Both the position numbers and the translations under genes were made by a program. This document shows positions 1-10,729 of a stretch of DNA of 64,000 bases, piece after piece. The notes beneath the pieces are model-generated. The model did not search any database. It was not told where the DNA came from and was given only the letters and a program-made list of their open reading frames with translations. Origin of the DNA: Bacillota bacterium (GTDB lineage Bacteria; Bacillota; Clostridia; Lachnospirales; Lachnospiraceae); contig JAEXNR010000057.1 in the NCBI GenBank assembly GCA_023439505.1, forward strand, positions 115,166 through 179,165. Direction: 5' to 3'. How positions within the stretch are numbered: position 1 is the first letter of the stretch; every line of letters begins with the position of its first letter.

Positions 1-734
1 TCTATTTTAAAGGAATGAATTCCGGCATCCACCAGTTTCGGAATAAGAGCTAAGGTATTCATATCGCGTGGACTTAACAGATACTTCTCCTGATGATCGG
101 ATAGCATCCCCTTCCCGTCATATAATTCGTATGGCATTCGACAGGGCTGTGCACAACGTCCCCTATTACCGCTTCTTCCCCCAATCATACTGCTCATCAG
201 GCACTGGCCGGAGTAGCAATAGCATAATGCTCCGTGTACAAAGGTTTCGATTTCAAGATCTGTATGGGTACTGATCTCTTTGACTTCCTTAAGAGACAGC
301 TCTCTTGCAGTTACCAGTCTCGTCACGCCCACCTCTCTTAACACATCCGCCCCCTGCGCCATGGTAAGGGTCATCTGTGTACTGGCATGAATGGGAAGTT
401 TGGGAAAATGGCGATGGATAAAGTGCATCACCCCAGTATCCTGAACAATAACAGCATCCAGTCCCTGAAGATAAAACCTCTTTAAGAATTGATATAATTG
501 CTCCGTCAGTTCCTTTTCTTTCAATAAAGTGTTTACCGTAAGATAAAGCCTTTTATCTCTGATATGTGCCTCGTCAATGGCACGCAGCAGCTCTTCTTCT
601 CCCGGATTATTTGCATATGCCCGTGCACCAAAGCTTGTACCGCCGATATAGACTGCATCACAACCGGCATTCATGGCAGCCTTCATAGCTTCCAGTGAAC
701 CGGCAGGTGCAAGGATTTCTATTTGTTTTCTCAT
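1..734 (-). CDS. U32 family peptidase (collagenase-like), N-terminal part
   Basis: Reading the minus strand from the ATG at 734 gives an open frame of about 244 codons that runs off the left edge without a stop. It begins MRKQIEILAPAGS and contains the U32 hallmarks AVYIGG near residue 30, a VHGALCYCYSGQC motif near residue 185 and a SGNRGRCAQPCR-like motif near residue 205. These match family U32 (YhbU/YdcP/RlhA group), whose members act in collagen-like proteolysis or 23S rRNA hydroxylation. The frame stays open over the whole stretch, so this is an edge truncation and not a broken gene. A GGGAAGG ribosome site lies upstream of the start. It precedes no other gene here and follows zapA on the same strand, a common clostridial order. 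The exact substrate cannot be told from this part. Confidence 0.88.
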   Translation of the reverse strand, partial: MRKQIEILAPAGSLEAMKAAMNAGCDAVYIGGTSFGARAYANNPGEEELLRAIDEAHIRDKRLYLTVNTLLKEKELTEQLYQFLKRFYLQGLDAVIVQDTGVMHFIHRHFPKLPIHASTQMTLTMAQGADVLREVGVTRLVTARELSLKEVKEISTHTDLEIETFVHGALCYCYSGQCLMSSMIGGRSGNRGRCAQPCRMPYELYDGKGMLSDHQEKYLLSPRDMNTLALIPKLVDAGIHSFKI

Positions 735-953
735 CACGTATGATAACCTTCCCATCATTCTATACTATAATTATCTGGTAAATATATCAAACTATACATA
801 TTCTTAAAATTTCGTACTCTTACATCGGCAGCCATGTCCGCTCCTGCAACCGGATCCTAAACTTAGGGAAAAGAAAAAGGCTTCCACATCATACCGTATT
901 CAGATCAATCATCTTATTTACAGTATTATTATTGGACAGCCCTGGTAATTCTA

Positions 954-1367
954 TCATCTATTATTTTTTGCATCATTTAATTCAGTTTCCAACCGTACAA
1001 TTTTCTTCTGGGCTTCATTCAGCTCCTTCTTCAGCTCTTCCATTTCCTTTTGATCAGAATCTATTCTGGTCTGAAGGCTAATCATCTCATGCTTATAGCT
1101 AAAGATCTCATTGCTTTTTGCTTCAATATCCTTCTCTGCCTCTGAGAGTTTCTCTCTGGTTTTATAATAATCATCTGCAATATTGATCTGGATTAATATA
1201 TGACGTAAATCGGCATCGATAAACTTATATGCATCTCTGTTCTTGAATTCGTTATGCTTACTGTTAATATAAGAAGCAATTTTTTGCAGATATTCTTCAC
1301 TTTCGTAGCCGCTTAGTACGTAGCGCTTATTATTGATAATCACTTCTATATCGTGATACTTATTCAT
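954..1367 (-). CDS. zapA: Cell division protein ZapA
   Basis: This 137-residue protein has the ZapA pattern: an N-terminal beta domain (IEVIINNKRYVLSG, then SEEYLQKIASYIN) followed by a helix and a long C-terminal coiled coil from about residue 75 that is rich in Glu, Lys and Leu. ZapA binds FtsZ at the division ring and promotes bundling of its filaments in the cytoplasm. The coiled coil is somewhat longer than in short Bacillus ZapA (about 85 residues), as is usual in Lachnospiraceae. It lies between ruvB and the U32 peptidase on the same strand. The family assignment is firm; function is by homology. Confidence 0.85.
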   Translation of the reverse strand: MNKYHDIEVIINNKRYVLSGYESEEYLQKIASYINSKHNEFKNRDAYKFIDADLRHILIQINIADDYYKTREKLSEAEKDIEAKSNEIFSYKHEMISLQTRIDSDQKEMEELKKELNEAQKKIVRLETELNDAKNNR

Positions 1368-1465
1368 TTCCCTGCCCCCTATTATTCAATGGAAATCAGT
1401 AAGCTGCCCAGCTTGTCTCATTTATTATACCTGATGTCCGAAGGGTTTACAAGACGCCTTTCACA

Positions 1466-2455
1466 CTATTTTAAACCAATATGCTGATATGCCAGGTCCG
1501 ATGCAACTCTTCCCCTGGGAGTGCGCAAAATCAAACCATTTTGTACCAGATATGGCTCGTAAACTTCTTCTATCGTCCCAACATCTTCCCCTATGGTAGT
1601 GGCAACCGCTTCGATTCCAACCGGTCCTCCGCCAAATTTCTCAATCATGGTGGATAGAATCTCTCTGTCAATATGATCCAGTCCTAATTTGTCCACTTCC
1701 AGCAGATCAAGAGCAAAACCGGCCACTTCCCTGGTAATTCTTCCATCATATTTTACCTGTGCAAAATCTCTTACTCTTTTTAATAATCGATTTGCAAGTC
1801 TTGGAGTTCCTCTGGATCTTCTGGCCAATTCCAGGGCTCCGTCATCCTCAATCTCTACCCGAAAGACATCCGCAGACCGCAGAATAATCTTCTTTAATTC
1901 CTCCATGGAATAGAATTCAAGACGGCAAACCACCCCAAAACGATCTCTTAAGGGGGGGGTCAGCATTCCTGCTCTGGTCGTCGCTCCCACAAGGGTGAAC
2001 TTGGGCAGATCCAGACGTATGGACTTGGCAGAAGCCCCCTTTCCTATGACAATATCTATGGCATAATCCTCCATTGCCGGATATAACAACTCCTCGACCT
2101 GTCTGTTCAGACGATGAATCTCATCCACGAACAAAACGTCTCCTTCCTGGAGATTGTTTAAGATAGCTGCCATCTCTCCCGGTTTTTCTATGGCAGGTCC
2201 CGAGGTGATCTTAATATTAACTCCCATTTCATTGGCAATAATACCGGCTAGTGTTGTCTTGCCAAGTCCGGGAGGTCCGAAAAAAAGAACATGATCCAGT
2301 GATTCCTGTCGCTGCTTTGCTGCCTCTATGTAGATCTTCATCATATCCTTCACCTTTGTCTGGCCGATATAATCTGTCAGCATTTGCGGACGAAGTGTAT
2401 TGTCAATCCGTTTATCCTCTTCCATTAATTCTGTTGAAATCATTCTTTTTGCCAT
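1466..2455 (-). CDS. ruvB: Holliday junction branch migration ATPase RuvB
   Basis: RuvB is the hexameric AAA+ motor that drives branch migration of Holliday junctions together with RuvA. The 329-residue protein has Walker [10 protein letters not shown] at residues 60-68, Walker B DEIH at 111-114, the sensor segment GATTRAG, and a C-terminal winged helix ending in [16 protein letters not shown]. Length is typical of the family (about 330-340). It follows ruvA with a 13-bp gap and the two are surely cotranscribed. No ruvC is seen in the window, as expected for Firmicutes, which generally use RecU or other resolvases. Confidence 0.98.
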   Translation of the reverse strand: MAKRMISTELMEEDKRIDNTLRPQMLTDYIGQTKVKDMMKIYIEAAKQRQESLDHVLFFGPPGLGKTTLAGIIANEMGVNIKITSGPAIEKPGEMAAILNNLQEGDVLFVDEIHRLNRQVEELLYPAMEDYAIDIVIGKGASAKSIRLDLPKFTLVGATTRAGMLTPPLRDRFGVVCRLEFYSMEELKKIILRSADVFRVEIEDDGALELARRSRGTPRLANRLLKRVRDFAQVKYDGRITREVAGFALDLLEVDKLGLDHIDREILSTMIEKFGGGPVGIEAVATTIGEDVGTIEEVYEPYLVQNGLILRTPRGRVASDLAYQHIGLK

Positions 2456-2468
2456 TGGCTTCTCCTCA

Positions 2469-3074
2469 TTACATCTTTTTAAGACATAATTTTAATATTT
2501 CTTCCGAGGATAACTCCTCTGTAATCTCTATCTGACTTACAATCTTAATTGCCTCCGCGCCGGAATACCCGAGAACGGTCAACGCCTGAATTGCTTCTTC
2601 TTTCTTTCCGATGAGTGCAGACGCCTCATTACTCTTCGCCTGATTCATCAGTTTTTGCTCAAAAGCAGTCTCCAGCTTAAACTTATCCTTTAGTTCAAGA
2701 ATTAATTTACCCGCCGTTTTATTTCCGATCCCCGGTGCCCTTGCAATCGTCCTGGCATCCTCCGCCAGCACGGCAAAACGTATCTCATCTGCTGAGATCG
2801 CAGATAATATTCCCAATGCTCCCTTGGGACCAATCCCATTAACACTAATCAGCAGCTTGAACATTTCCAGATCATCTTTTGTTAAAAACCCAAATAGATT
2901 CAGAGCATCTTCCCTGACATGTAAGTACGTATATAGTTTGATTGTACTGCCCCTTGCAGGAAGCTCCATGATGGCGGCGGAGGGCAAAAACACCTCATAG
3001 CCAATATTTCCAACTTCTATGATAATATAATTCTCCTTTACTTCTGCCAGTTCTCCTTTTAAATATCCAATCAT
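2469..3074 (-). CDS. ruvA: Holliday junction DNA helicase subunit RuvA
   Basis: RuvA forms the tetrameric core that holds the four-way junction and loads RuvB. The 201-residue protein starts [12 protein letters not shown] and shows the OB fold, the helix-hairpin-helix segments [10 protein letters not shown] and [19 protein letters not shown], and the C-terminal domain III (residues about 150-201) that contacts RuvB. It is first of the ruvAB pair, upstream of ruvB by 13 bp. Length and all motifs fit the family. Confidence 0.98.
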   Translation of the reverse strand: MIGYLKGELAEVKENYIIIEVGNIGYEVFLPSAAIMELPARGSTIKLYTYLHVREDALNLFGFLTKDDLEMFKLLISVNGIGPKGALGILSAISADEIRFAVLAEDARTIARAPGIGNKTAGKLILELKDKFKLETAFEQKLMNQAKSNEASALIGKKEEAIQALTVLGYSGAEAIKIVSQIEITEELSSEEILKLCLKKM

Positions 3075-3155
3075 TGTTCCACCTCATTTCATATCAGATT
3101 TTCTTTCTAAACTGCTGATTTGCACCGGAAATATGCTGATCGGCAGGCTGTATAT

Positions 3156-3407
3156 TTAATCCGGCATCCGTTCAAAATGACCTCTTGTTACATTCAGTCG
3201 TCCTTCCCTGACATAGTTTAATACCTCAAAGGCTGTAATCCCCAGTGCCTCTGAGATTTGCAGGGCATTGCTGTTAGGATATTCTTTCAGATAAGCTTCA
3301 ATATCATCAAAATGATCTCTGTCAATCTGTTTGCAATCCTTACAGGAATATGCTTTGAATTTAGAGGTAAATATCTTATGGCAGTGTTTACAAATATTCG
3401 TATACAT
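3156..3407 (-). CDS. Small zinc-ribbon/HTH protein, YvyF-like (TIGR03826)
   Basis: This 83-residue protein has an N-terminal zinc knuckle (CKHC at residues 6-9, CKDC at 22-25) and then a helix-turn-helix-like segment (ISEALGITAFEVLNYVREGRL). The pattern of a zinc ribbon followed by 'exlreyPgasv.evseatGvs...i..fireGRL' is that of the flagellar operon protein YvyF family, whose role is poorly defined. No flagellar genes lie nearby; it sits 81 bp upstream of ruvA's start on the same strand. It may be a small regulator. Family recognised from pattern; function unknown. Confidence 0.7.
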   Translation of the reverse strand: MYTNICKHCHKIFTSKFKAYSCKDCKQIDRDHFDDIEAYLKEYPNSNALQISEALGITAFEVLNYVREGRLNVTRGHFERMPD

Positions 3408-3480
3408 AGACTACTCCTTTCAAAAACCACTTCGCAGCAGGGTGCCTGATAACAGAATCGTGTAATTTAACATCCTTCTG

Positions 3481-5955
3481 TTACATCAGGGTTGAGAACA
3501 GGTTCAATACCAGTTGATAACACTTTAACAGCAATGGTCTGTTCTTCCATTCTTCATACGTCATCTCATGGCATTGTTCCATTGTTTTTAATAAGTCTTC
3601 CCGAATGGTATCAATTACTTCACAGTTACACATCCATACACCGCATTCGTATTGCAGATGAAAGCTGCGGTAATCCATATTGATGGTTCCAATGATCCCG
3701 GAATCTTCGTTGATTATGGTCTTTGCATGGATGAAGCCGGGTGTGTATTCAAAGATTCTAACCCCTGCTTCCAATAACCTGCCATAATGATAGTTGGTAA
3801 GTCTCTTAACATTTTTCTTATCCGGTATATACGGTGTAATGATGCGGACATCGATGCCGCTGTTTGCAGCAGTAATGAGAGCATCCCGCATATCATCTTC
3901 AATTATAAGGTAAGGTGTAGTGATATACAATATCTTCTTTGCGTAATAAATCAGCTGCTTATAGATATTCTCCACCGGGTTTCTTGGGTTATTGGCAGGT
4001 CCGTCGGAGATCACCTGACAATAAACATCATTCTCTTCAAAAATTTTCGTCGGTCTGAACTGATTATAGTCCGGTGCTCCGCCGCCGGAAGAGACTTCCC
4101 ACATCTGTAAGAAGGTAACCGTGAGTCCCCATACGGAATCTCCTTCCACTTTCAGTGCATTATCCTTCCACTTACCGAACCTGGGAACCAGATTAACATA
4201 TTCATCCGCCAGATTCATACCGCCGGTAAATCCCACGTTTCCATCCACTACAATGATTTTTTGATGGGAACGATAATTCATATATAACTGATCCGTATAT
4301 TTATGAATCGGATTGAACACCCTGACTTCAAAGCCCTCATTTTCCAAATCTCTCTTAAAATGGTTGGAGGTTCGAAGCATCGCACCAAAATCATCATATA
4401 AAAAGAGTACCTTAACTCCCTCTTTTATTTTTCTTAACAGTAATTCATGAAGGCGGTCCCATAAAGTTCCTTCCCCCACAATAAAAAAGTTAAGGAGTAC
4501 AAATTTTTCTGCCTGTTTTATTTCCTCAATGATTGCATTGAAGGTATCTTCACCCATCGGATAATATTCCAGTCGATTATTTTTAAACAAAGGAAATTTA
4601 TTCGTTTCCAGATATTTTGTCATTCTGCTTTTTGTCGGAAACTGTTGTGCAAATTCATTGACAATCTCGGGGTGAAACTCATAAAATCCCGCACCATGTT
4701 CAAGCTTTTGTAAAATCATCCGTTCTATTTTTCTTCTCCGCCTATTCCCCCATAATACGAACATGATATGGCCGGTAATCGGAAAAGCTGCGATAATACA
4801 GATCCAGCTGATTTTATAGGACGCATTCCGGTTATCATTCACTAAACCAATAATAATAATCACACTAAGCACCTGAATAAAAGAATAAATGTAGACCGTA
4901 TATCCTCTTAACTCATAGGATAGGTAGATAATTAATGCAAATTGTGCCAAAACAAGTAAACCCACGATTGTAGCACGCAGAAAACCACTGACGTAGCTTT
5001 TTATTTTTCCTGTAACCTCTTCTTTTATATCTTTGCCCAATTCCCTAACTCCCTTTCTTCCTGTCACCTTTTCTCTTAAGTCACTTAAAGCCGTATCGAA
5101 TTTCCTCACTTTCATTGTTGGAAACGCCTGTAAAATACGGATATGTATTTTCCGTGTCCTTAACTCCTGATACCGCTGAAGGAATTCCTTCATTTTTGTT
5201 TCAGCATCAGGGCGCAGTTCCTTAATTTCCAATTTGGTATAAGTTCGATATACCCTGGAGTTTTGTATCTTATTTTCCAGCGCGCTTTTAATTTCGGAAA
5301 ACATACCTGCCATTTTAAGCGTTGGCAATCTATCTCTTAATTCTTCACCTGTTTCATATAGTTTAGTCGAAGCAATGTATTCCAGCATATCCTGCCTGAG
5401 CTTATTTAATTTCTCTAATACCTTTGTAAACTTGATGGTATAGATAACTGTAACGGTAAGATCAGCAAACATAGCCGGAACAATGAGGTATCCCATAATT
5501 TCTCCCGTTCTTCTTGGAATTCGAAAAATAATCCGGTCGATTCCGGGTTGAAACACATATAGCAGTAAAATTGCCAATATCCCCCAGAACAGAGATACCC
5601 CAAGACATACCCTTCCCTGAAAATTAAACCGGATATGACTATAATCCCACCATCTGGCATGAAATAACAGCTCCATTACGTATGAAGTCACATATTCCAG
5701 AACCGTTGCCAGAACAATCCCCGCTAAGAACACAAATAACAGATGCTCCCTGACAGGATCTAATGCAAGATAGATGGTCAACGCGCCACTTCCATAAATC
5801 GGAATTAAAGGGCCATTCAAAAAGCCTCTGTTTACCAGGGTCTTAGTCCTGACAGAAACCAGAGTGCTCTCATAGATCCAGCCAAAAAAGCTGTAGATGA
5901 AAAATACATAAAAAATATAATAAAGATCTTGTCCAAACAATCGAATGTTCCACAT
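3481..5955 (-). CDS. Fusion: CmpB-type membrane domain + cardiolipin synthase (two HKD motifs)
   Basis: One unbroken 824-codon frame holds two unrelated modules. Residues 1-180 are a polytopic domain of the putative ABC-transporter type IV/CmpB family (PF06541 type), with SFFGWIYES at 22-30, NRGFLNGPLIPIYG at 42-55 and ARWWDYS at 100-106. Residues 180-325 form a helical, charged linker. Residues 330-400 hold two more membrane helices typical of the cardiolipin synthase N-terminus. Residues 450-824 are a two-domain phospholipase D fold: HKD1 is H564/K566/D571 and HKD2 is H743/K745, with Glu750 where Asp is usual. Cardiolipin synthase condenses two phosphatidylglycerol molecules at the membrane. 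A stand-alone copy of the first domain lies at 19268-19804. The RBS is AGGAG before ATG 5955. PLD activity is likely; the role of the CmpB part is unknown. Confidence 0.87.
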   Translation of the reverse strand: MWNIRLFGQDLYYIFYVFFIYSFFGWIYESTLVSVRTKTLVNRGFLNGPLIPIYGSGALTIYLALDPVREHLLFVFLAGIVLATVLEYVTSYVMELLFHARWWDYSHIRFNFQGRVCLGVSLFWGILAILLLYVFQPGIDRIIFRIPRRTGEIMGYLIVPAMFADLTVTVIYTIKFTKVLEKLNKLRQDMLEYIASTKLYETGEELRDRLPTLKMAGMFSEIKSALENKIQNSRVYRTYTKLEIKELRPDAETKMKEFLQRYQELRTRKIHIRILQAFPTMKVRKFDTALSDLREKVTGRKGVRELGKDIKEEVTGKIKSYVSGFLRATIVGLLVLAQFALIIYLSYELRGYTVYIYSFIQVLSVIIIIGLVNDNRNASYKISWICIIAAFPITGHIMFVLWGNRRRRKIERMILQKLEHGAGFYEFHPEIVNEFAQQFPTKSRMTKYLETNKFPLFKNNRLEYYPMGEDTFNAIIEEIKQAEKFVLLNFFIVGEGTLWDRLHELLLRKIKEGVKVLFLYDDFGAMLRTSNHFKRDLENEGFEVRVFNPIHKYTDQLYMNYRSHQKIIVVDGNVGFTGGMNLADEYVNLVPRFGKWKDNALKVEGDSVWGLTVTFLQMWEVSSGGGAPDYNQFRPTKIFEENDVYCQVISDGPANNPRNPVENIYKQLIYYAKKILYITTPYLIIEDDMRDALITAANSGIDVRIITPYIPDKKNVKRLTNYHYGRLLEAGVRIFEYTPGFIHAKTIINEDSGIIGTINMDYRSFHLQYECGVWMCNCEVIDTIREDLLKTMEQCHEMTYEEWKNRPLLLKCYQLVLNLFSTLM

Positions 5956-6108
5956 AACAAAAACTCCTAATCTTGTCTATTCCTTAACGATTATCATATC
6001 ATAACAACACAAAAAGATAAACCCATTTAATTGAATCCTAATCTTACCCTATGTCATTTCAACATTTTGTGATAGAATAAGCAGTAACAACAGGAAAGGA
6101 GTATGCTT

Positions 6109-7239
6109 ATGATTACAAGACAATTTCCCATTGTTCTGCCATCGGTCTATCCCCTGGAAGAGATCTATGATCTGAACAAAATAGCGTTTTTTGATATCGA
6201 AACTACCGGACTTTCTGCCGATACTTCCTTTCTTTATCTCATTGGTGTCATATATTATCAGAATCAGTCTTATCATCTCATACAATGGTTTTCTGAACAT
6301 ATGAAAGAAGAGTCCCTGCTCCTTTGCTCTTTTTTTAATTTTTTAGCGGACTATGATGTATTATTTCATTATAACGGCAATGGCTTTGATCTTCCCTTCC
6401 TGCTTAAAAAATGCAGCCAGCTTCATCTTGATTATTCCTTTGATGGAATTAAGAGCATAGATTTGTATAAAAAAATATCATCTTATAAGAAGATATTACA
6501 GTTAAAGAGCTATCGACAAAAGGCAATCGAGGAATTTCTTAGAATCAAACGGGAGGACATCTTTGACGGTGGCGATCTCATCGGCGTATACCAGAGTTAT
6601 CTTGGAAAAAAGCGTTATGAGACCTTACTGAAAGCAAGAAATCCGGAACTGCTTGTGCAAGAGCAGACCGAATCGGAGGGATTGCTGCATCAACTTTTTC
6701 TTCACAACGAAGACGATTTAAAAGGTCTGGTGCAGATCAGCTTACTGCTTTACCTGGATGATTTGTTTGAAAAGCCGGTGCATATTCTAAAGACACAGGT
6801 GCTGGGCCAAACTCTGCACATCTCTTTTCAGACTGCGGCATCACTTCCCTTTAAAATAGAATATCACCATGAACTCCTATCACTGGTTGCAGATCAAAAT
6901 CAGGCTTCCCTTACCATTTCGATCTATGAGGGTGAGTTAAAATACTTCTATGACAATTATAGGGATTACTATTATCTTCCCGCAGAGGATAGCGCAATAC
7001 ACAAGAGCCTTGCTTCTTACGTGGATAAGGAACACCGTAAAAAAGCTACCCCCTCCAACTGTTATACAAGAAAGACCGGGACTTTTGCTCCTCAGTTTGA
7101 CCCGGTCATAACTCCTTATCTGAAGGAACATCACCAGGATAAGCTCTCCTATGTAGAGATTCATATGGATTATCTTTTGAAGGAGGATCATCTGGAACGT
7201 TATGTAGCACACATCCTCTCCAGTATACGCAGCAGATAA
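6109..7239 (+). CDS. YprB-like ribonuclease H-fold exonuclease
   Basis: This protein carries a DEDD-type 3'-5' exonuclease core (RNase H-like, PF13482 type): FFDIETTGLS provides the first D-x-E pair near residue 25, YNGNGFDLPFL the second Asp motif near residue 100, and an EDDLKGLV segment near residue 205 may supply the last Asp. The family includes Bacillus YprB, a predicted nuclease of unknown target. Two in-frame ATG codons occur at 6103 and 6109; AGGAAAGGAG ends at 6101, so 6109 has the proper spacing of 7 bases and is chosen (376 residues). It is a single-gene plus-strand unit between minus-strand genes. The C-terminal 130 residues are not recognised. Confidence 0.8.
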   Translation: MITRQFPIVLPSVYPLEEIYDLNKIAFFDIETTGLSADTSFLYLIGVIYYQNQSYHLIQWFSEHMKEESLLLCSFFNFLADYDVLFHYNGNGFDLPFLLKKCSQLHLDYSFDGIKSIDLYKKISSYKKILQLKSYRQKAIEEFLRIKREDIFDGGDLIGVYQSYLGKKRYETLLKARNPELLVQEQTESEGLLHQLFLHNEDDLKGLVQISLLLYLDDLFEKPVHILKTQVLGQTLHISFQTAASLPFKIEYHHELLSLVADQNQASLTISIYEGELKYFYDNYRDYYYLPAEDSAIHKSLASYVDKEHRKKATPSNCYTRKTGTFAPQFDPVITPYLKEHHQDKLSYVEIHMDYLLKEDHLERYVAHILSSIRSR

Positions 7240-7350
7240 GACTTGTGCCATAATTGACTTATCTCGGGGCTTCTTCTTCCGTCAGAGGATAGCTTATGTC
7301 CGGGTTACCAAAAACAAGATGAACCGGCAAACCGCTTCACTTGTCACACG

Positions 7351-7385
7351 AAAAAAAGGCTTCCCGAATTTCTTCGGAAAGCCTT
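7351..7385 (-). terminator. Rho-independent terminator of yceD-rpmF
   Basis: On the minus strand AAGGCTT-CCGAAG pairs with an almost perfect complement and is followed by a run of seven T. It begins 8 bases past the rpmF stop, so it ends the yceD-rpmF transcript and insulates it from the convergent YprB-like gene. Confidence 0.85.
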
Positions 7386-7392
7386 CATTTTC

Positions 7393-7578
7393 TTATTCTT
7401 CTACGGTTTTAAGTATTTCCTTCTTATTGTAAGAACCACAAGCCTTACATACTCTATGAGGAACCATGAGTTCTCCGCACTTGCTGCACTTCACTAAATT
7501 AGGAGCAGTCATTTTCCAGCTAGCTCTACGCTTATCTCTTCTTGCTTTTGATGTTTTGTTCTTTGGGCAGATAGACAT
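7393..7578 (-). CDS. rpmF: 50S ribosomal protein L32
   Basis: The 61-residue protein starts MSICPKNKTSKARRDKRRASW and carries two zinc-binding pairs (CSKC and CKAC), so it is the zinc-containing (C+) form of L32. It is basic at the N-terminus as expected of an rRNA-binding protein of the large subunit. It follows yceD by 3 bp, the universal yceD-rpmF pairing, and is closed by a strong terminator. Confidence 0.98.
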   Translation of the reverse strand: MSICPKNKTSKARRDKRRASWKMTAPNLVKCSKCGELMVPHRVCKACGSYNKKEILKTVEE

Positions 7579-7581
7579 TTG

Positions 7582-8109
7582 TCACACCTCCTTAAAATTG
7601 TTAAAGATATCTCGGATTTTTGACATTCTTGGATCATATTCTGTGTTGTCACAGTCACAGGTATTCACATTCAAATTAACCCCGCAGGTCTTGCAAATTC
7701 CTTTGCAGTCTTGCCTGCACAATAATTTCAACGGAAAACCAAGTAATATTTCATCATAAATCAATATGTCTGTATCCAGATTGTATCCTGTAATATAATT
7801 TGTTTCATCCAGACCCTCTGCACGCTCTTCTTCCGTAAGATTGAAATCAATCTCTTTGGAGACAGCGATATTCATCGGATATATCATATCCTTTAAACAT
7901 CTGCTGCAGTATAATTTCAGCGAAACATTTGTGCTGCATTCCATCATTACCGTCTTGTTGCCAAGATTTGTTATTGTCAGGCTGATCGGCTCTTTATTTG
8001 CAAATTCATAAGAATCTCCCTGATAGATAAACCGATCCATCTCAATAGGTACTGTGAACTGTTCAACCTTATCCTTGGTGATCATGATTGCTGATAAAGA
8101 AATAAGCAT
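7582..8109 (-). CDS. YceD/DUF177 family protein (YlbN)
   Basis: This 175-residue protein matches the YceD (DUF177) family: a beta-rich N-terminal half, a CSRCL motif near residue 93, and a C-terminal cysteine cluster (CRQDCKGICKTCGVNLN) likely to bind zinc. YceD homologues are linked to 23S rRNA accumulation and are almost always encoded directly before rpmF, as here (3-bp gap). The gene has its own consensus promoter at 8183-8211. In Bacillus the corresponding pair is ylbN-rpmF. Confidence 0.93.
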   Translation of the reverse strand: MLISLSAIMITKDKVEQFTVPIEMDRFIYQGDSYEFANKEPISLTITNLGNKTVMMECSTNVSLKLYCSRCLKDMIYPMNIAVSKEIDFNLTEEERAEGLDETNYITGYNLDTDILIYDEILLGFPLKLLCRQDCKGICKTCGVNLNVNTCDCDNTEYDPRMSKIRDIFNNFKEV

Positions 8110-8182
8110 ATTGTTTCTACTCTCCGATATTTCTTGTATGTCAACTAAGAAGAACGCTCATAGTTCTTTACGCACTTCTTGT

Positions 8183-8211
8183 ATTATACCTACTGTGTTA
8201 TTATTTGTCAA
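8183..8211 (-). promoter_or_regulatory. Sigma-A promoter of yceD-rpmF
   Basis: Minus strand reads TTGACA, a 17-base spacer, then TATAAT: a perfect consensus in both boxes. It lies just after the ackA stop and gives a leader of roughly 65-70 bases before the yceD start. The ribosomal protein pair can therefore be expressed apart from pta-ackA. Confidence 0.85.
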
Positions 8212-8231
8212 TGAAAAAATAAATATTCTGA

Positions 8232-9425
8232 TTACAGTAAGGCTACTGTTTCTCTTGCGATTGCAAGCTCCTCATTGGTTGGGATAACACAAACCTTCAG
8301 TCTGGAATCAGGCGTAGTAATCATTGTTTCTTTTCCACGTTCGCTGTTCTTCTCCGGATCCAAGGTAACACCCATGAATCCAAGATATTTACAAACTTCC
8401 TCTCTTATTCTTGCATCATTCTCACCAATACCGGCAGTAAAGGCAACCGCATCCACGCCGTTCATAACCGCTGCAAAAGCTCCGATAAATCTTACCACTC
8501 TATAAACAAATACCTCTAAGGCAGTTTGTGCCTTTTCATTGCCGCTGATCATAGCAGCTGTGATGTCTCTAAAGTCACTGGATACTTCTGATAAGCCCTG
8601 AACACCGGATTCTTTATTTAAAATATTGGTGATCTGCTCAATGGTTTTATTTTCTTTTTTGGCGATGTATTCGATGATAGATGGATCGATATCACCGCTT
8701 CTGGTTCCCATGACAAGACCTGCAAGGGGTGTAAAGCCCATGGTTGTATCAACAGATTTACCGTCTAATACTGCAGTCAGACTTGCGCCATTTCCCAGGT
8801 GACAAACAATAATCTTAGAATGATCTATATCTAAACCACAAAACTCTGCTGCCCTTTTAGATACATAACTGTGGCTGGTTCCGTGGAAACCGTATTTTCT
8901 GATTTTATATTTCTCATAATATTCATATGGAATTCCGTAAAGAAATGCTTTCGCAGGCATCGTCTGATGAAATGCCGTATCAAATACTGCCACCATAGGA
9001 ACATTGGGCATTAATGCCTTGCAGGCACGAATTCCAATCAGATTGGCGGGATTGTGAAGAGGTGCCAGATCATTGCAGTCCTCAATCGCATTGATCACTT
9101 CCTCTGTGATAATTGTGGAAGTTGCAAACTGCTCTCCACCGTGAACCACTCGGTGTCCTACTGCACCAATCTCATCAAGGCTCTTAATCACACCATGCTT
9201 CTCATCTGTCAATGCATCCAATACCATCGAAACAGCAACCTCGTGATTTTTCATATCTGTTGCCTGAATCTCTATCTTGTCCCCACCCTTTGGTGTATGT
9301 TTTAAATAGCTTACATCCTGTCCGATACGTTCGCATAATCCAACAGCCAATACCTCTTCTGAATCAGAATCAATCAATTGATATTTTAATGATGAACTGC
9401 CACAGTTAATAACCAATACTTTCAT
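8232..9425 (-). CDS. ackA: Acetate kinase
   Basis: Acetate kinase converts acetyl phosphate and ADP into acetate and ATP, the main energy-yielding step of acetate fermentation. The 397-residue protein begins [17 protein letters not shown], the phosphate-1 signature of the ASKHA fold. It contains VVHGGE near residue 93, YGFHGTSH near 178 and HLGNGASL near 209, plus [14 protein letters not shown] near 330. Full length and all signatures are present. It lies 24 bp after pta and is cotranscribed with it. Confidence 0.98.
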   Translation of the reverse strand: MKVLVINCGSSSLKYQLIDSDSEEVLAVGLCERIGQDVSYLKHTPKGGDKIEIQATDMKNHEVAVSMVLDALTDEKHGVIKSLDEIGAVGHRVVHGGEQFATSTIITEEVINAIEDCNDLAPLHNPANLIGIRACKALMPNVPMVAVFDTAFHQTMPAKAFLYGIPYEYYEKYKIRKYGFHGTSHSYVSKRAAEFCGLDIDHSKIIVCHLGNGASLTAVLDGKSVDTTMGFTPLAGLVMGTRSGDIDPSIIEYIAKKENKTIEQITNILNKESGVQGLSEVSSDFRDITAAMISGNEKAQTALEVFVYRVVRFIGAFAAVMNGVDAVAFTAGIGENDARIREEVCKYLGFMGVTLDPEKNSERGKETMITTPDSRLKVCVIPTNEELAIARETVALL

Positions 9426-9449
9426 TTGTTTATCCTCTCTTATGATAAT

Positions 9450-10460
<1,011 letters not shown>

Positions 10461-10516
10461 TTAAAGTCAATTTTTCCTATCATCGTATAATATGTTTGGT
10501 AAAACCCATAAATTTT

Positions 10517-10545
10517 ATTATAAAACATCTTATAAATTGATACAA
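10517..10545 (-). promoter_or_regulatory. Promoter of pta-ackA
   Basis: Minus strand shows TTGTAT, 17 bases, TATAAT, about 70 bases ahead of the pta start. The -10 box is consensus and the -35 box matches four of six positions. Confidence 0.6.
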
Positions 10546-10668
10546 GTAATATTTTAGCTACTTGTAGCAAAATATAGGGAACATATCATTATAATATTAG
10601 TACTTATGAATAATAAATCAGAAATGTGGTAAAAATGGTAAATCTGTGTAAACGCATCAACAGAATGT

Positions 10669-10697
10669 TTGACTTGTCCGCCATTCAATGCTAGAAT
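10669..10697 (+). promoter_or_regulatory. Promoter of tmcAL
   Basis: Plus strand shows TTGACT, 17 bases, TAGAAT, ending 32 bases before the tmcAL ATG. It is divergent from the pta promoter in the same 284-bp intergenic region. Confidence 0.65.
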
Positions 10698-10729
10698 TCT
10701 TGTATTAAAAAAGGAGCGAAACAGTTCAC

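Noticed and set aside
68..274. Plus-strand open frame at the left edge
   Set aside because: It lies opposite the conserved U32 peptidase frame and has no ribosome site or recognisable protein.
3481..5955. Fusion as a sequencing or assembly artefact
   Set aside because: The frame is continuous through a long linker with normal composition and no frameshift signature; a read-level check would settle it.
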